This document shows, piece after piece, positions 1 through 8,244 of a DNA stretch of 64,000 nucleotides (positions are counted from its first letter, which is position 1; every line of letters begins with the position of its first letter). A program made the position numbers and the translations under genes. The notes below the pieces were generated by a model. It ran no database searches. It was not told where the DNA came from and saw only the letters and a list, made by a program, of their open reading frames with translations. The stretch comes from Streptomyces iakyrus (GTDB taxonomy: Bacteria; Actinomycetota; Actinomycetes; Streptomycetales; Streptomycetaceae), in the NCBI RefSeq assembly GCF_000717055.1, contig NZ_JNXI01000014.1, positions 1 through 64,000 on the forward strand, read 5' to 3'.

Positions 1-245
1 CCGGGGTGTCGTGCGGGTGCGGCGGGGTTGTGGCCGGGCGTGCAGTTCCCCGTGCCCCTTGAGGGGTGCTTCGCCGTGTCGCGTGTGGCTGCGGCGGGGT
101 TGTGGCTTTTTGCGCCGTTTCCCCCGCCCCCCCGGGGGCGGGCGGGGGCGCGGGGGCTCGTGTGGCGTAGTCCGGGGTGCCGGGGGTGGGGATGGTCGGG
201 AGGATTGTTCTGCCGACCGTGTCCGGACAGGGAGTTCCGACCGCC
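1..245. other. Intergenic, G-rich, no gene seen
   Basis: No frame here has convincing Streptomyces codon bias. A 16-base direct repeat GCGGCGGGGTTGTGGC occurs at 19-34 and 91-106. A C-run/G-run inverted repeat at 121-148 could form a very stable hairpin. The end of the stretch holds the leader and AGGGAG ribosome binding site of the gene starting at 246. Confidence 0.5.
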
Positions 246-974
246 ATGAACAGGTACAGCAGGACAGCAGCCGTGGCGGGGGCCCTGGTCGTGGGGGCGC
301 TCGCGGTTCCGGGTGAGTCCGCGGCGGCCCGGGGCGGCGGTCTGTGGGGAGCCGCGACCATCGCACCCGGACGGGAGGGCATCGTCGAGGTCGCGGGCGT
401 CCCGGAGACGGCCGCGGGCGCGACGCTGACACTGACCGCGCCCCGGGGCGCACGGGTGACCGGCACGCCCCTCGACGCGTCCGGCTACCGCGGCTCGGTC
501 GCCGCCGACGGGCGCAGCGCGACGTACACCGTCACCGGCGGCGCGGCCCGGCAGGACCGGGTGTTCCCGTTCGTGCTGGCCGTCGCCGCGCACGCCGTTC
601 CGGGCACCCTGCTGCGGGACTGCGCCCTGCGGCTCACCGACGGCCGGGGCGTCCCGCGGGCCGTCGGCCGGTGTGCCGTGACCGTGGGCCTGGCCGGCCC
701 GACCCTGACCAGCCCGCTGTCGGGCGTACCGCTGGCCGCCCGGCCGGAGATCTCCGGCACCGCACACCCGGGAGCCCAGGTCACCGTCCGGGACAAGGAC
801 GACCGGGAGGCCTGCGCGACCACCGCCGCTCCCGACGGCACCTGGGCCTGCACTCCGGGGGACGGCCTCCCGGCGGGTGCCAACCGGCTCCAGGCGGTCG
901 CCACGCTGAACGGCGTGAGCGCGATGAGTGAGCAGGTGGACATCTCGGTCGTCCCGGACGACGGGGCTCAGTAG
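246..974 (+). CDS. Secreted protein with C-terminal Ig-like domain
   Basis: A 242-residue protein. The ATG at 246 is preferred to an in-frame GTG at 177 because it begins a clean signal peptide (MNRYSR, then a hydrophobic run, cleavage probably near residue 30) and has AGGGAG about 11 bases upstream. Residues about 155-242 (from SPLSGVPLAARPEISGTA) resemble bacterial Ig-like domains in which a GTA.PGA.V core is repeated in cell-surface proteins. The middle part looks beta-rich and has no recognised family. It is probably exported and wall- or medium-associated. Its last seven bases overlap the convergent lipoprotein gene. Function unknown; adhesion or carbohydrate binding is only a guess. Confidence 0.75.
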   Translation: MNRYSRTAAVAGALVVGALAVPGESAAARGGGLWGAATIAPGREGIVEVAGVPETAAGATLTLTAPRGARVTGTPLDASGYRGSVAADGRSATYTVTGGAARQDRVFPFVLAVAAHAVPGTLLRDCALRLTDGRGVPRAVGRCAVTVGLAGPTLTSPLSGVPLAARPEISGTAHPGAQVTVRDKDDREACATTAAPDGTWACTPGDGLPAGANRLQAVATLNGVSAMSEQVDISVVPDDGAQ

Positions 975-1456
975 CGGACCGCCCGGGCCACCTCGGTCCG
1001 GACCTCACCGGACAGGTCGTGGGTGCTGCGGGCGGTGGCCGTGGCGGACTGGCCGGCCTGCACGTGGTCCACCGTCACGATGACCGTGTCGGTCAACTGC
1101 CCCCCGGCGTCCCGGAAGTCGATCTGGACGGCGAAGGACCGGGACGAGTCGTCGGTGTTGCGGACGGTGACGTCCGTGCGGACCCGGCCGTCGGAGCCGG
1201 TGACGGGCTTCCCGGCCGTCACGTCGCCCTTGACGTCGGCGCCGTCCTGGATGTCGTCGAGCCGCCGGCCGGCCTCGGCCGAGGCGGACTCCACCGCCTC
1301 GGCGGCCTCCGAGGCGATCGACCCCACGGCGGACTCCGCCTTGCTCGCGACGTCCGCGGGGCTGTCGTCAGAGCCGCAACCGGCGAGCACCGCGGACAGG
1401 GCCAGCGCCGTGGCCGCCCCTCCCGTCGCCCAGCGCGTCCGGTGGCGGGCAGCCAT
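968..1456 (-). CDS. Lipoprotein with FxLYD-like domain
   Basis: A 162-residue predicted lipoprotein. The signal peptide ends in the lipobox LAGC with the modified cysteine at residue 27. It is followed by an Ala/Glu/Ser-rich helical stretch (about 30-75) and a C-terminal beta domain with TVRNTDDSSRSFAVQIDF, the pattern of FxLYD-type domains found in many actinobacterial lipoproteins. The start ATG has GGGAGG a few bases upstream. It lies outside the membrane, anchored by lipid. The role is unknown. The gene converges on the upstream Ig-like protein gene with a 7-base overlap, so the two may share termination signals. Confidence 0.75.
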   Translation of the reverse strand: MAARHRTRWATGGAATALALSAVLAGCGSDDSPADVASKAESAVGSIASEAAEAVESASAEAGRRLDDIQDGADVKGDVTAGKPVTGSDGRVRTDVTVRNTDDSSRSFAVQIDFRDAGGQLTDTVIVTVDHVQAGQSATATARSTHDLSGEVRTEVARAVRY

Positions 1457-1504
1457 GTCGCCTCCCTGGGGTCTGCCGGCCCTGCCGGCCCCGGCCCTAC
1501 GGCC

Positions 1505-1879
1505 TCATGTGCGGCCGAGTCCGCCGCCGCCGAAGGATCCACTGGATCCGGGCGACCAGCGGCGCGGTTTCTGGTCCTTTCCGGTCCTGGTGCTCGCACG
1601 GTGGAGCTCGTGCGGCATGAGCCGCTGACCGTCGCGCGCCACGACCGGCACGTCGTCGGGCTCCCGCATCTCCCGCATCTCGCGGACCGGACCGGTGTCC
1701 GGCAGGTGCGGCTGCTCCTCCGGGGCGGGGTGATGGGTGTCCTTGTCCATGACCCGCATCCCGACCCGCACGGCCCAGATGAGCGCGCAGGCCACGATCA
1801 GCCCGCCGACGAAGGCGATGGTCACGGCGACCGCGTGATCTGACGAGGCCGCCAGTTCTGCATACGTTGCCGTATTCAT
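1505..1879 (-). CDS. DUF6479-like small membrane protein
   Basis: A 124-residue protein with one membrane segment at about residues 17-40 and a long charged cytoplasmic tail rich in Pro, Arg, Asp and Glu that ends in a glycine/serine patch. The layout (short N-terminus, single helix, then a tail with HELHR and SGSFGGGG) fits the Streptomyces family DUF6479. No catalytic motif is visible. It is transcribed in the same direction as the lipoprotein gene 48 bases downstream, so co-transcription is possible. Function unknown. Confidence 0.7.
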   Translation of the reverse strand: MNTATYAELAASSDHAVAVTIAFVGGLIVACALIWAVRVGMRVMDKDTHHPAPEEQPHLPDTGPVREMREMREPDDVPVVARDGQRLMPHELHRASTRTGKDQKPRRWSPGSSGSFGGGGLGRT

Positions 1880-1911
1880 GCCCCAAGTATCACCGACGGA
1901 ATGCGATAAAG

Positions 1912-2114
1912 CGCCCGGAATGCCCCTCGGGCAACATTCACATCTACCTGCACGAGGTGCGGCACACCTTCGCCTCGACGACTTCTACGACTGGTCGCCG
2001 ACCGGCCAGTGCGGCTTCCTGATGAAGGCGGGCAGCGCCGCGCAGATCACCGAGTTCGACCCGTGGATGCTGCGCGACTTCCGGCGCCATCTGAAGAGCC
2101 GCTACGGCCTGTGA
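1912..2114 (+). pseudogene. Remnant of secreted zinc metallopeptidase (frameshifted C-terminus)
   Basis: Reading from 1912 gives CPSGNIHIYLHEVRHTFA. From about 1973 the other frame gives LDDFYDWSPTGQCGFLMK and continues to a stop at 2114. Inserting one C in the CC at about 1972-1973 joins them as HEVRHTFALDDFYDW, a zinc-binding HExxH helix followed by the conserved LDDFYDW part. Codon bias is strong on both sides of the shift. All of the N-terminal part and any signal peptide are missing. This therefore looks like the last 65-70 residues of a decayed secreted metallopeptidase-like gene. The family assignment rests on the HExxH context and memory of similar proteins. Confidence 0.6.
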
Positions 2115-2243
2115 CCGAGCGGTGGGCGGTACGGGCGGCCCCGGCCTCCGTACCGTCCCACGGCGTACGGTGGATATGCCGAGGGTATGTCGCAACCGGT
2201 GGCCGAACCGGTCTCGCCGCCCCTCCGCAGCAGGAGCCCCTCG

Positions 2244-2657
2244 ATGACGTCCGCCTCTTCGCCCCCGCCGCCCGTCCCCGCCCCGTCCGAGGTCCGGCTA
2301 CGGATCGCGGACCAGGCACGCCAGGACCGCACGGCCCGCCGCATCGACGGGGCGTGGTGGCCCCGCTCGTACGACCTGGCCGCCGAACTGCCCGGGCTGC
2401 TCGGCGGGCTGCCGGCTGCCTGGGGCCGGATCAGCAGCGTCCTGGTCAACGGGGACACCTGGCCGGAGTGCCCGGAGCGGATGGATGTAGCGGGCCAGGC
2501 GGTGCACGTGGGGCGCACGGACTCCCCGACCGCCCCGCACACCGTGTGCCTGCTCGCCCCCGGCCGGGGGCGCTGGGACCTGCTGGTGGTGCCGCCCGCC
2601 ACCGGCGAGGCGGAGGCCCGCCGGGTCATGGAACGGGCCGTCACGCAGGACGTCTGA
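2244..2657 (+). CDS. DUF5994 family protein
   Basis: A 137-residue soluble protein. The ATG at 2244 was chosen because AGGAG lies about 8 bases upstream; an ATG at 2187 would add a low-complexity tail. After a Pro/Ser-rich N-terminus, residues about 30-130 contain RRIDGAWWPRSYDLAAELPGL and a TPHTV-like VCLLAPGRGRWDLLVVPP segment, typical of the actinobacterial DUF5994 family. These proteins are widespread in Streptomyces, often several per genome, with no known biochemical role. It is convergent with the DUF1304 gene, with one base between the stop codons. Confidence 0.75.
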   Translation: MTSASSPPPPVPAPSEVRLRIADQARQDRTARRIDGAWWPRSYDLAAELPGLLGGLPAAWGRISSVLVNGDTWPECPERMDVAGQAVHVGRTDSPTAPHTVCLLAPGRGRWDLLVVPPATGEAEARRVMERAVTQDV

Positions 2658-2658
2658 C

Positions 2659-3027
2659 TCAGCGCGCGAGCAGCACCAGGGCCAGGGCGGCCAGCGCCGG
2701 GACGGTCTGGACGAAGAGGATCTTCCTGCTCGCCGTCGCGGCGCCGTAGACCCCCGCGACCGCCACGCACACCAGGAAGAAGACCGACACCTGGAAGCCC
2801 ACCGGGTCGGACGCCACCGCGCCCCACACCAGGCCGGCCGCGAGGAATCCGTTGTAGAGCCCCTGGTTGGCCGCCAGGGCCTTCGTCGAGGCGGCGAACT
2901 CCGCACTGGTACCGAAGGCGGCCCGGGCCCGCGGCGAGGTCCACAGGAACATCTCCAGCACCAGGATGTAGGCGTGGAGCGCGGCGAGGGCCAGGACCGC
3001 GACGGTGGCTAGCATCGACATGCGCAC
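2659..3027 (-). CDS. DUF1304 membrane protein
   Basis: A 122-residue integral membrane protein with about four hydrophobic helices. The first helix contains LHAYILVLEMFLW, and AANQGLYNGFLAAGLVWG follows; both are diagnostic of DUF1304. Members are small inner-membrane proteins of unknown function found across bacteria. An alternative start two codons in (MSML) is possible. No operon partner is apparent, since both neighbours are on the other strand. Confidence 0.8.
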   Translation of the reverse strand: MRMSMLATVAVLALAALHAYILVLEMFLWTSPRARAAFGTSAEFAASTKALAANQGLYNGFLAAGLVWGAVASDPVGFQVSVFFLVCVAVAGVYGAATASRKILFVQTVPALAALALVLLAR

Positions 3028-3269
3028 ATCATCACAGACCCCACGGGCCCCCTCCCCACCGAACCACTCCTACCGGGCGGGAGGCCCTCGTCCCTCCCCG
3101 TTCGGGCCCGCCCCGGAGGCGGGGCGGTGGTGTGGGTGGCAGATTACGGCCAGAGGAAGGCCGGGTCCGGCCGTCGCGTCCCCGCGTGTGCCGCTCGGGA
3201 GCCGGGCCCGGTCTTCCCGCCCCCGACCACCAGCACGCCTAGGGCGCGATCGCCTTGCGCAGGGTGTGA

Positions 3270-3777
3270 GATCCGCTCGCGCCTGGCCTACGTCGAGCAG
3301 GACACCCCGGTGGTGCCCGGGACGATCCGCGACAACCTGCTGCTGGCCCGCCCCGGCGTGACTGACGGGGAACTGCGGCGCGTTCTGCGCGAGGTGCGGC
3401 TGGCCGAGAAGGCCGACGCTTCGGAGGAGGGCCTCGACGCACCCCTGTCCGGCGCGGCGGTCTCCGGCGGTGAGCGGCAGCGCATCGCCCTGGCCCGGGC
3501 CCTGCTGCGCACCCCGGACGTCCTGCTCCTGGACGAGGCGACGGCCCAGCTCGACGGGCTGACCGAGGCCGCCGTGCAGACCTGCGTACGCGCCCGCGCG
3601 GCGACCGGCGCGGTCGTCACCATCGCCCACCGGCTGTCGACCGTGATCGACGCGGACACCATCGTGGTGATGGAGGCGGGCCGGGTCCGCGCCCGTGGCG
3701 GCCATGCGGAGCAGCTCGCGACGGACGCGCTGTACCGGGAGCTGGTGGAGGCGCTGCGCATCACGGCGGACCCGTAA
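3270..3777 (+). pseudogene. Truncated ABC transporter ATPase domain
   Basis: From about 3270 the frame encodes the C-terminal two thirds of an ABC exporter nucleotide-binding domain: Q-loop region (RLAYVEQDTPVVPGTIRDN), signature VSGGERQRIALARA, Walker B VLLLDEAT, and H-loop IAHRLST. The Walker A motif, the core before it and the membrane domain of an MsbA/LmrA-type exporter are absent. Upstream of 3270 the frame loses similarity and codon bias. An isolated fragment of this kind cannot bind ATP normally, so it is called a remnant. The stop at 3775-3777 is the natural end of the family. Confidence 0.8.
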
Positions 3778-3932
3778 GCGGTGTGACGGGCCGTCAGCGG
3801 TCGTCGGCCGGTTTTCGATCATCCCTCCGAAGGATGTAAGGATCGTCCGCCGCCCAAGACGATGATCCCGACCTGTTCGAACACACGCGGTCGAAAAGCG
3901 ACGCACTCGAACACCACGGAAGGGACAAGCAG

Positions 3933-5189
3933 TTGCGCATCGCACGGCTCCTCGGAACCGTCCTGGGCACCACCTTGCTGACCACCACCGCCGTCCTGAC
4001 CGCGCCCGCGCAGGCCGGACCCGCCGCTCCCCGGGACGCCGTGTCCCTGGACGGACCCGCGCTGCGCGACTCGCTGGACGCCGTCCACGAGGCGGGCATG
4101 TACGGCGTCTTCTCGTCCGTCCGGGACGGCGGCGAGAGGTGGACCGGCGCCTCGGGGGTGGCCGACGTGGCCACCGGACGGCCCGTCACACCGGACATGC
4201 GCCAGCGGGTGGGCAGCATCAGCAAGACCTTCACCGCCGTCGGCATCATGCAGCAGGTGGAACGCGGCCGGATCCGTCTCGACGCGCCCGTCGGCGACTA
4301 CCTCCCGGACCTGATACCCGGGGAGCGCGGTCGGCAGATCACCGTCCGCATGCTCCTCAACCACACCAGCGGCATCGGCGACTACATCCTGAGCGCCTTC
4401 CCCTCCCTCGCCAAGGGCTCGACGGACAGCCTCGAAGAGGAACGCTTCCGCTCCATACGCCCCGCGGAACTCGTCCGGATGGGCCTCGCCGCCCCCGCCA
4501 CGGGACGCCCCGGCGCGGTGCCCGGCTCGTACTCCAACACCAACTACGTCATCGCCGGTCTGCTGCTGGAGAAGGTCACCGGCCAGAAGGCCGGCGCCTA
4601 CCTCACCCGCCACGTCATCGACCGGGCCGGGCTGCGCCACACGTCCCTGCCGCGCACCCCGTACATCAAGGGCCCGCACCCGCGGATGTACGAGTCCTGG
4701 TTCGGAGTCCTCGACCCGCCCCGCGACTTCAGCGTCTACGACATGTCGTGGGCGTCCACCGCGGGCTCGGTCGTCTCCACCACCGACGACCTGAACCGCT
4801 TCTACCGCGCCCTGCTCGGCGGTAAGCTGGTCGGCAAGGCCTCCGTCGACGAGATGACGCGCACGGTCCCCGTCTCCGGCCTGGACTACGGCCTCGGCAT
4901 CTACGCCCTCGAACTGCGGGGCTGCGGCCGCTTCTGGGGCCACGACGGGGCGGTGTTCGGAGCCGGCACGATCGCGCTGTCCAGCCGGGACGGCAAGCGC
5001 CAGGTGGCTCTCGCGCAGAACCTGATGAAGTACCAGGAGCTCGACGAGGACGGCCGCCCGAAGCAGCACCCGATCGACGATGCCGTCGCCAGGTATGTCG
5101 TCCGCGCGCTCTGTCCGGATGCCCCCGCGTCCGGAATCAACCCTTCTCGGTTGACCAAGAGCCTCAGGTTTGATCAGCTGTCCCACTAG
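3933..5189 (+). CDS. Secreted serine hydrolase (beta-lactamase/DD-peptidase fold)
   Basis: A 418-residue protein of the class C beta-lactamase/DD-carboxypeptidase superfamily. The TTG start is preceded by GAAGGGA and opens a signal peptide ending near APAQA (residue about 28). Active-site motifs are SxxK at S95-K98 (SISK), YxN at Y200-S-N202, and HxG at H338-D-G340, which replaces KTG in this subfamily. Likely roles are D-Ala-D-Ala carboxypeptidase, esterase or D-aminopeptidase on extracellular substrates; the sequence does not decide. A related but distinct paralogue lies at 39784-40950. It stands alone, downstream of the ABC remnant. Confidence 0.85.
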   Translation: MRIARLLGTVLGTTLLTTTAVLTAPAQAGPAAPRDAVSLDGPALRDSLDAVHEAGMYGVFSSVRDGGERWTGASGVADVATGRPVTPDMRQRVGSISKTFTAVGIMQQVERGRIRLDAPVGDYLPDLIPGERGRQITVRMLLNHTSGIGDYILSAFPSLAKGSTDSLEEERFRSIRPAELVRMGLAAPATGRPGAVPGSYSNTNYVIAGLLLEKVTGQKAGAYLTRHVIDRAGLRHTSLPRTPYIKGPHPRMYESWFGVLDPPRDFSVYDMSWASTAGSVVSTTDDLNRFYRALLGGKLVGKASVDEMTRTVPVSGLDYGLGIYALELRGCGRFWGHDGAVFGAGTIALSSRDGKRQVALAQNLMKYQELDEDGRPKQHPIDDAVARYVVRALCPDAPASGINPSRLTKSLRFDQLSH

Positions 5190-5262
5190 TCATGTTCGAT
5201 TCTTATCGAGCACTTCATGGCTCCCTGGGGGGGAGCTTGTGACGAGTTGGGGAGTCTCCTTG

Positions 5263-7188
5263 ATGCATCACGGTTCCGCCGTGCCCCGCCGCGCCGGATT
5301 CCGGCGCGGCGCCGCGGTGCTGGCCTTCGTGGCCCTGTCCGCCGGCACCGCCCTGACGGCTGTGCCGGCCGCGACGGCCGCCGGCAGTGCGGCGCTCGCC
5401 GGGAAGGCGTGCACACCGACGGAGGGCTTCTCCGGCTGCCGGCTGTTCGATCCGACGACGGCCCAGCAGGAGTTCACGGTGCCGTCCGGCGTGACGGGCC
5501 TGGACGTCCGGGCCTGGGGAGAGGGCGGCGGCGGCAACTCCATGACGAGCGGCGGCGCGGGCGGCTTCGTCGGAGGCACCCTGAAGGTCAGCCCAGGAGA
5601 GGCGCTGAGCATCGCCGTCGCCGGGCCGAACGCCGGTGACGCCCGCGGCGGCAAGGGCGGCAGCAACCTCGCCGACCGCGGCGGCAACAGCAGCGCCATC
5701 CGCACCAGCGGCGGCTCGCCGCTGGTCGTCGCCGGCGGCGGTGGCGGCGGGGGCGGCGACATCGCCCACGGCCAGGCGGGCGCCGCCGGTGGCGAGTCCG
5801 GCCAGGACGCCTTGGAGAAGGGGCGGGGCGGCAAGGGCGCCACCGGCGCGCAGGGCGGTGCGGGCACCGGCAACGGCGCCGCGGGCGCGGACCACGCCAA
5901 GGGCGGTGCCGGCGGGGCCGGCGGGGCGGGCCGCTACGGCGGTGGCGGCGGCGGTGCCGGCTACGCGGGCGGTGGCGGCGGCACGGGTGCCGAGACCGGC
6001 TCGTCCACCGGCAACGACCCCACCACCGGCAGCGGTGGCGGCGGCTCCAGCTACGCCGAACCGGCCCGGGTGGACGACGCCCGGCTCGTCGTCGGCAGCG
6101 GCAACAAGGCACCGGAGAAGAACGACCCGTTCTGGGCCCCCTCCGGCGACCCGGTCAACTCCGGCGTGGCCGAGGGCGGCGCCAACGCGCCCGGTGGCCC
6201 CGGCCGGATCGTCCTGCAATGGCGGGGCCTGCCCGTCGACCGGCTGGCCCAGGTCACCGGCACCGACGTGACGACCCAGCCGGGCACCGACGTCAAGCCG
6301 CTGGCCGTGGTGGCCCAGGGCAAGGACGGCAAGCCGGTCGCGGACGCGTCCGTGACGTACACCATCGAGGACCCGGACGATCTGAAGCCGCTCTTCTACC
6401 TGACCGGCGGCCCCGACGACGACAAGACGGTCGTGGCGACCGACGCGCGGGGCCGTGCCCCGTCCCCGTGGATCGGCCTGGGCAGCCGCAAGGAGGGCTC
6501 GTTCACCGTCCGGGCGAAGACCCTGGGCGCGTCGACGGCCTTCACCGTGCGGGTCAAGGAGTCCCCGTACGTCGTGAGCGCCGCCGAGGGCGACAAGCAG
6601 AAGGCGGAGCAGGGGCAGGACTTCGCCGACGCGCTGGTCGCCCGGGTGGTCAAGTCGGGCGCTACGGCACCGGCCGGCACCGAGGTGGAGTTCCGTGTCG
6701 AGGACACCTCCGAGGACGCTCCCCGCTTCGAGGGCGAGGACCGGGTGGTCCGCGTGAAGACCGACGCGTCGGGCGAGGCGACGGCCCCGGCCCTGACCGC
6801 CGGTGAGGGCAAGGGCACCTACACCGTGGCCGCCTCGGTCGGTGACGCCATGACCCAGTTCGCGGTCGAGGTCGTCGAGGGCGACGGCTCGGAGGAGCCC
6901 GGCCCGGGCGACGGGTCCGGCTCCCCGTCCCCGAGCCCCACGGCCGACCCGAGCCCGTCCGCCGAGCCGAGCCCGTCGCCGAGCGACTCCACCTCCGGCA
7001 CGACCGGCGGTGACGGCACCTCGACCACGGGCGGCACGTCGACCGACCTCGACGGTGGCAGCCTCGCCTCCACCGGCGCGGGCGGCATCGGCCTGCTCCT
7101 CGCGGCGGCCGCGGGCCTGGCCGCGGTGGGCTTCGCCGCGTTCCGCTTCGCCCCGCGTCTGAGGCTCCGGTCGCGCGACAACGCCTGA
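5263..7188 (+). CDS. Glycine-rich surface protein with LASTG sorting signal
   Basis: A 641-residue predicted cell-wall protein. The signal peptide ends near PAATAAG. Residues about 90-280 are extremely glycine-rich (GGGGGGGGD, GGAGRYGGGGGGAGYAGGGGG). Two invasin/Ig-like beta domains follow, beginning VTGTDVTTQPGTDVKPLAVV and VVSAAEGDKQKAEQGQDFAD, then a Pro/Ser/Asp linker. At residues 601-605 is LASTG, followed by a hydrophobic helix and a basic tail. LAxTG is the recognition motif of Streptomyces class E sortases, so covalent anchoring to peptidoglycan is likely. The ATG at 5263 with GGAG upstream was chosen; a start at 5170 would overlap the preceding gene. A terminator hairpin follows. Confidence 0.8.
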   Translation: MHHGSAVPRRAGFRRGAAVLAFVALSAGTALTAVPAATAAGSAALAGKACTPTEGFSGCRLFDPTTAQQEFTVPSGVTGLDVRAWGEGGGGNSMTSGGAGGFVGGTLKVSPGEALSIAVAGPNAGDARGGKGGSNLADRGGNSSAIRTSGGSPLVVAGGGGGGGGDIAHGQAGAAGGESGQDALEKGRGGKGATGAQGGAGTGNGAAGADHAKGGAGGAGGAGRYGGGGGGAGYAGGGGGTGAETGSSTGNDPTTGSGGGGSSYAEPARVDDARLVVGSGNKAPEKNDPFWAPSGDPVNSGVAEGGANAPGGPGRIVLQWRGLPVDRLAQVTGTDVTTQPGTDVKPLAVVAQGKDGKPVADASVTYTIEDPDDLKPLFYLTGGPDDDKTVVATDARGRAPSPWIGLGSRKEGSFTVRAKTLGASTAFTVRVKESPYVVSAAEGDKQKAEQGQDFADALVARVVKSGATAPAGTEVEFRVEDTSEDAPRFEGEDRVVRVKTDASGEATAPALTAGEGKGTYTVAASVGDAMTQFAVEVVEGDGSEEPGPGDGSGSPSPSPTADPSPSAEPSPSPSDSTSGTTGGDGTSTTGGTSTDLDGGSLASTGAGGIGLLLAAAAGLAAVGFAAFRFAPRLRLRSRDNA

Positions 7189-7197
7189 CGCCCGGCC

Positions 7198-7241
7198 ACG
7201 GAGACTGCCCGGCCCCGGGTTCGGGGGCGGGCGGTCTCCGT
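7198..7241 (+). terminator. Rho-independent-type terminator
   Basis: An inverted repeat with arms ACGGAGACTGCCCGGCCCC and GGGGGCGGGCGGTCTCCGT is followed by TTCGTTTT. It sits 10 bases after the stop of the LASTG surface-protein gene. Confidence 0.8.
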
Positions 7242-7341
7242 TTCGTTTTGCGGAACCTTTGCCCGTGGGTCGGGCGTTGGAGGGGTGTGCGCGCGTGAGC
7301 GGGTGCGCCAGGTGATGCCGACTAGTACCGAGGTGACGTCA

Positions 7342-7893
7342 ATGGCAGTGTGGGACCGGCTCAAGGACCAGGCCAAGGCTCTCCAGCAGAACCAGGCCGG
7401 CCGGGGTGCGACGACCGGCGGGCACAGCGGCGGGGCGAGGTCCGGCGGTGGCAGCAAGGCCCAGCTGGTCGGCCTGCTGAAGACGCAGCTCGGGTCGCTG
7501 AAGAACGAGCTGAAGAGCGGTGCCTACCGGGACGCGAGCATGGCGATGTGCGCCCTGGTCGCGGCGGCCGACGGGCAGGTGGATCCGGCCGAGCGCCAGC
7601 AGGTCGAGTCGATGATCCTCAGCAACGACGTGCTGCAGAATTTCCCGCCGGAGCAGCTGCGCACGCGGTTCAACAAGCATGTGGACCAGCTGACGGCCAA
7701 CTTCCAGTACGGCAAGACCGAGGCGATGCAGGAGATCGCCAAGGCCGCCAAGAAGCCCACCGAGGCCAGGGCCGTGATCCAGACCGGCATGGTCATCGCC
7801 GGTGCGGACGGCCACTTCTCGCAGGCCGAGGCGGCGGTCCTGCGCGAGGCCTGCGCGGCGCTAGGGGTGTCCCCGGCCGAGTTCCAGCTCTGA
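7342..7893 (+). CDS. TerB-family tellurite resistance protein
   Basis: A 183-residue protein. The N-terminal 55 residues are a Gly/Gln/Ser linker. From about residue 60 the all-helical TerB domain appears, with MAMCALVAAADGQVDPAERQ and AVIQTGMVIAGADGHFSQAE. The repeated ADG.(V/F)...E acidic sites are the metal-binding positions of this family. The ATG at 7342 has GAGGTGA just upstream and gives MAVWDRLK, the usual start in Streptomyces copies. TerB proteins are cytoplasmic or membrane-associated parts of the Ter stress system. No other ter gene is nearby, so a general stress role is more likely than tellurite resistance as such. Confidence 0.85.
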   Translation: MAVWDRLKDQAKALQQNQAGRGATTGGHSGGARSGGGSKAQLVGLLKTQLGSLKNELKSGAYRDASMAMCALVAAADGQVDPAERQQVESMILSNDVLQNFPPEQLRTRFNKHVDQLTANFQYGKTEAMQEIAKAAKKPTEARAVIQTGMVIAGADGHFSQAEAAVLREACAALGVSPAEFQL

Positions 7894-8244
7894 CCGGGTG
7901 AGCCGGGCCTCTGCCGCTCAGGGAGCGAGCAGGTCGTCCACGACCGGACGGACCACCGCACGCGGCGGCTCCGCCCGGCGGGTCGTCCGGGGGCTGTTCG
8001 CCGCTGTCCCGGGCGAGTCCGCACGGGGCGGTACTCCGCGGTTGCGCCGGGGGCGGCACCGAGGCGTGCTCCCAGGTCGGCCTGCGGCGGCTCCGCCGGG
8101 CCGGTCGTCCCGGGGGCCGCTCGCCGCGGTTGCGCCTGCGGCGGCTCCGGGGCTTGCGCCTGGGTTCGCCTGCGGCGGCACTCCTCGTTGCGCCAGGGCA
8201 GTACCGAGACTCGCGCCCAGGTCCGCCGTGAAGGAGACCGTCGT
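7894..8244. repeat. Intergenic stretch with degenerate GC-rich repeats
   Basis: No credible gene is seen in these 351 bases. Variants of a GCGGCGGCTCCG core recur near 7961, 8085, 8140 and 8171. Two copies are followed by CGGGTCGTCC or CCGGTCGTCC and then a GCTGTTCGCCGC or CCGCTCGCCGC tail. Segments such as GTTGCGCC and GCGCCCAGGT also recur. The last bases carry the AAGGAG site of the beta-lactamase gene. The repeats may be a decayed low-complexity coding segment or a small intergenic repeat family. Confidence 0.45.

Noticed and set aside
3819..5186. A 455-codon open frame antisense to the serine hydrolase
   Set aside because: It lacks third-position GC bias in its own frame and matches no family; the sense gene has clear motifs. 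Long antisense frames are expected at this GC content.
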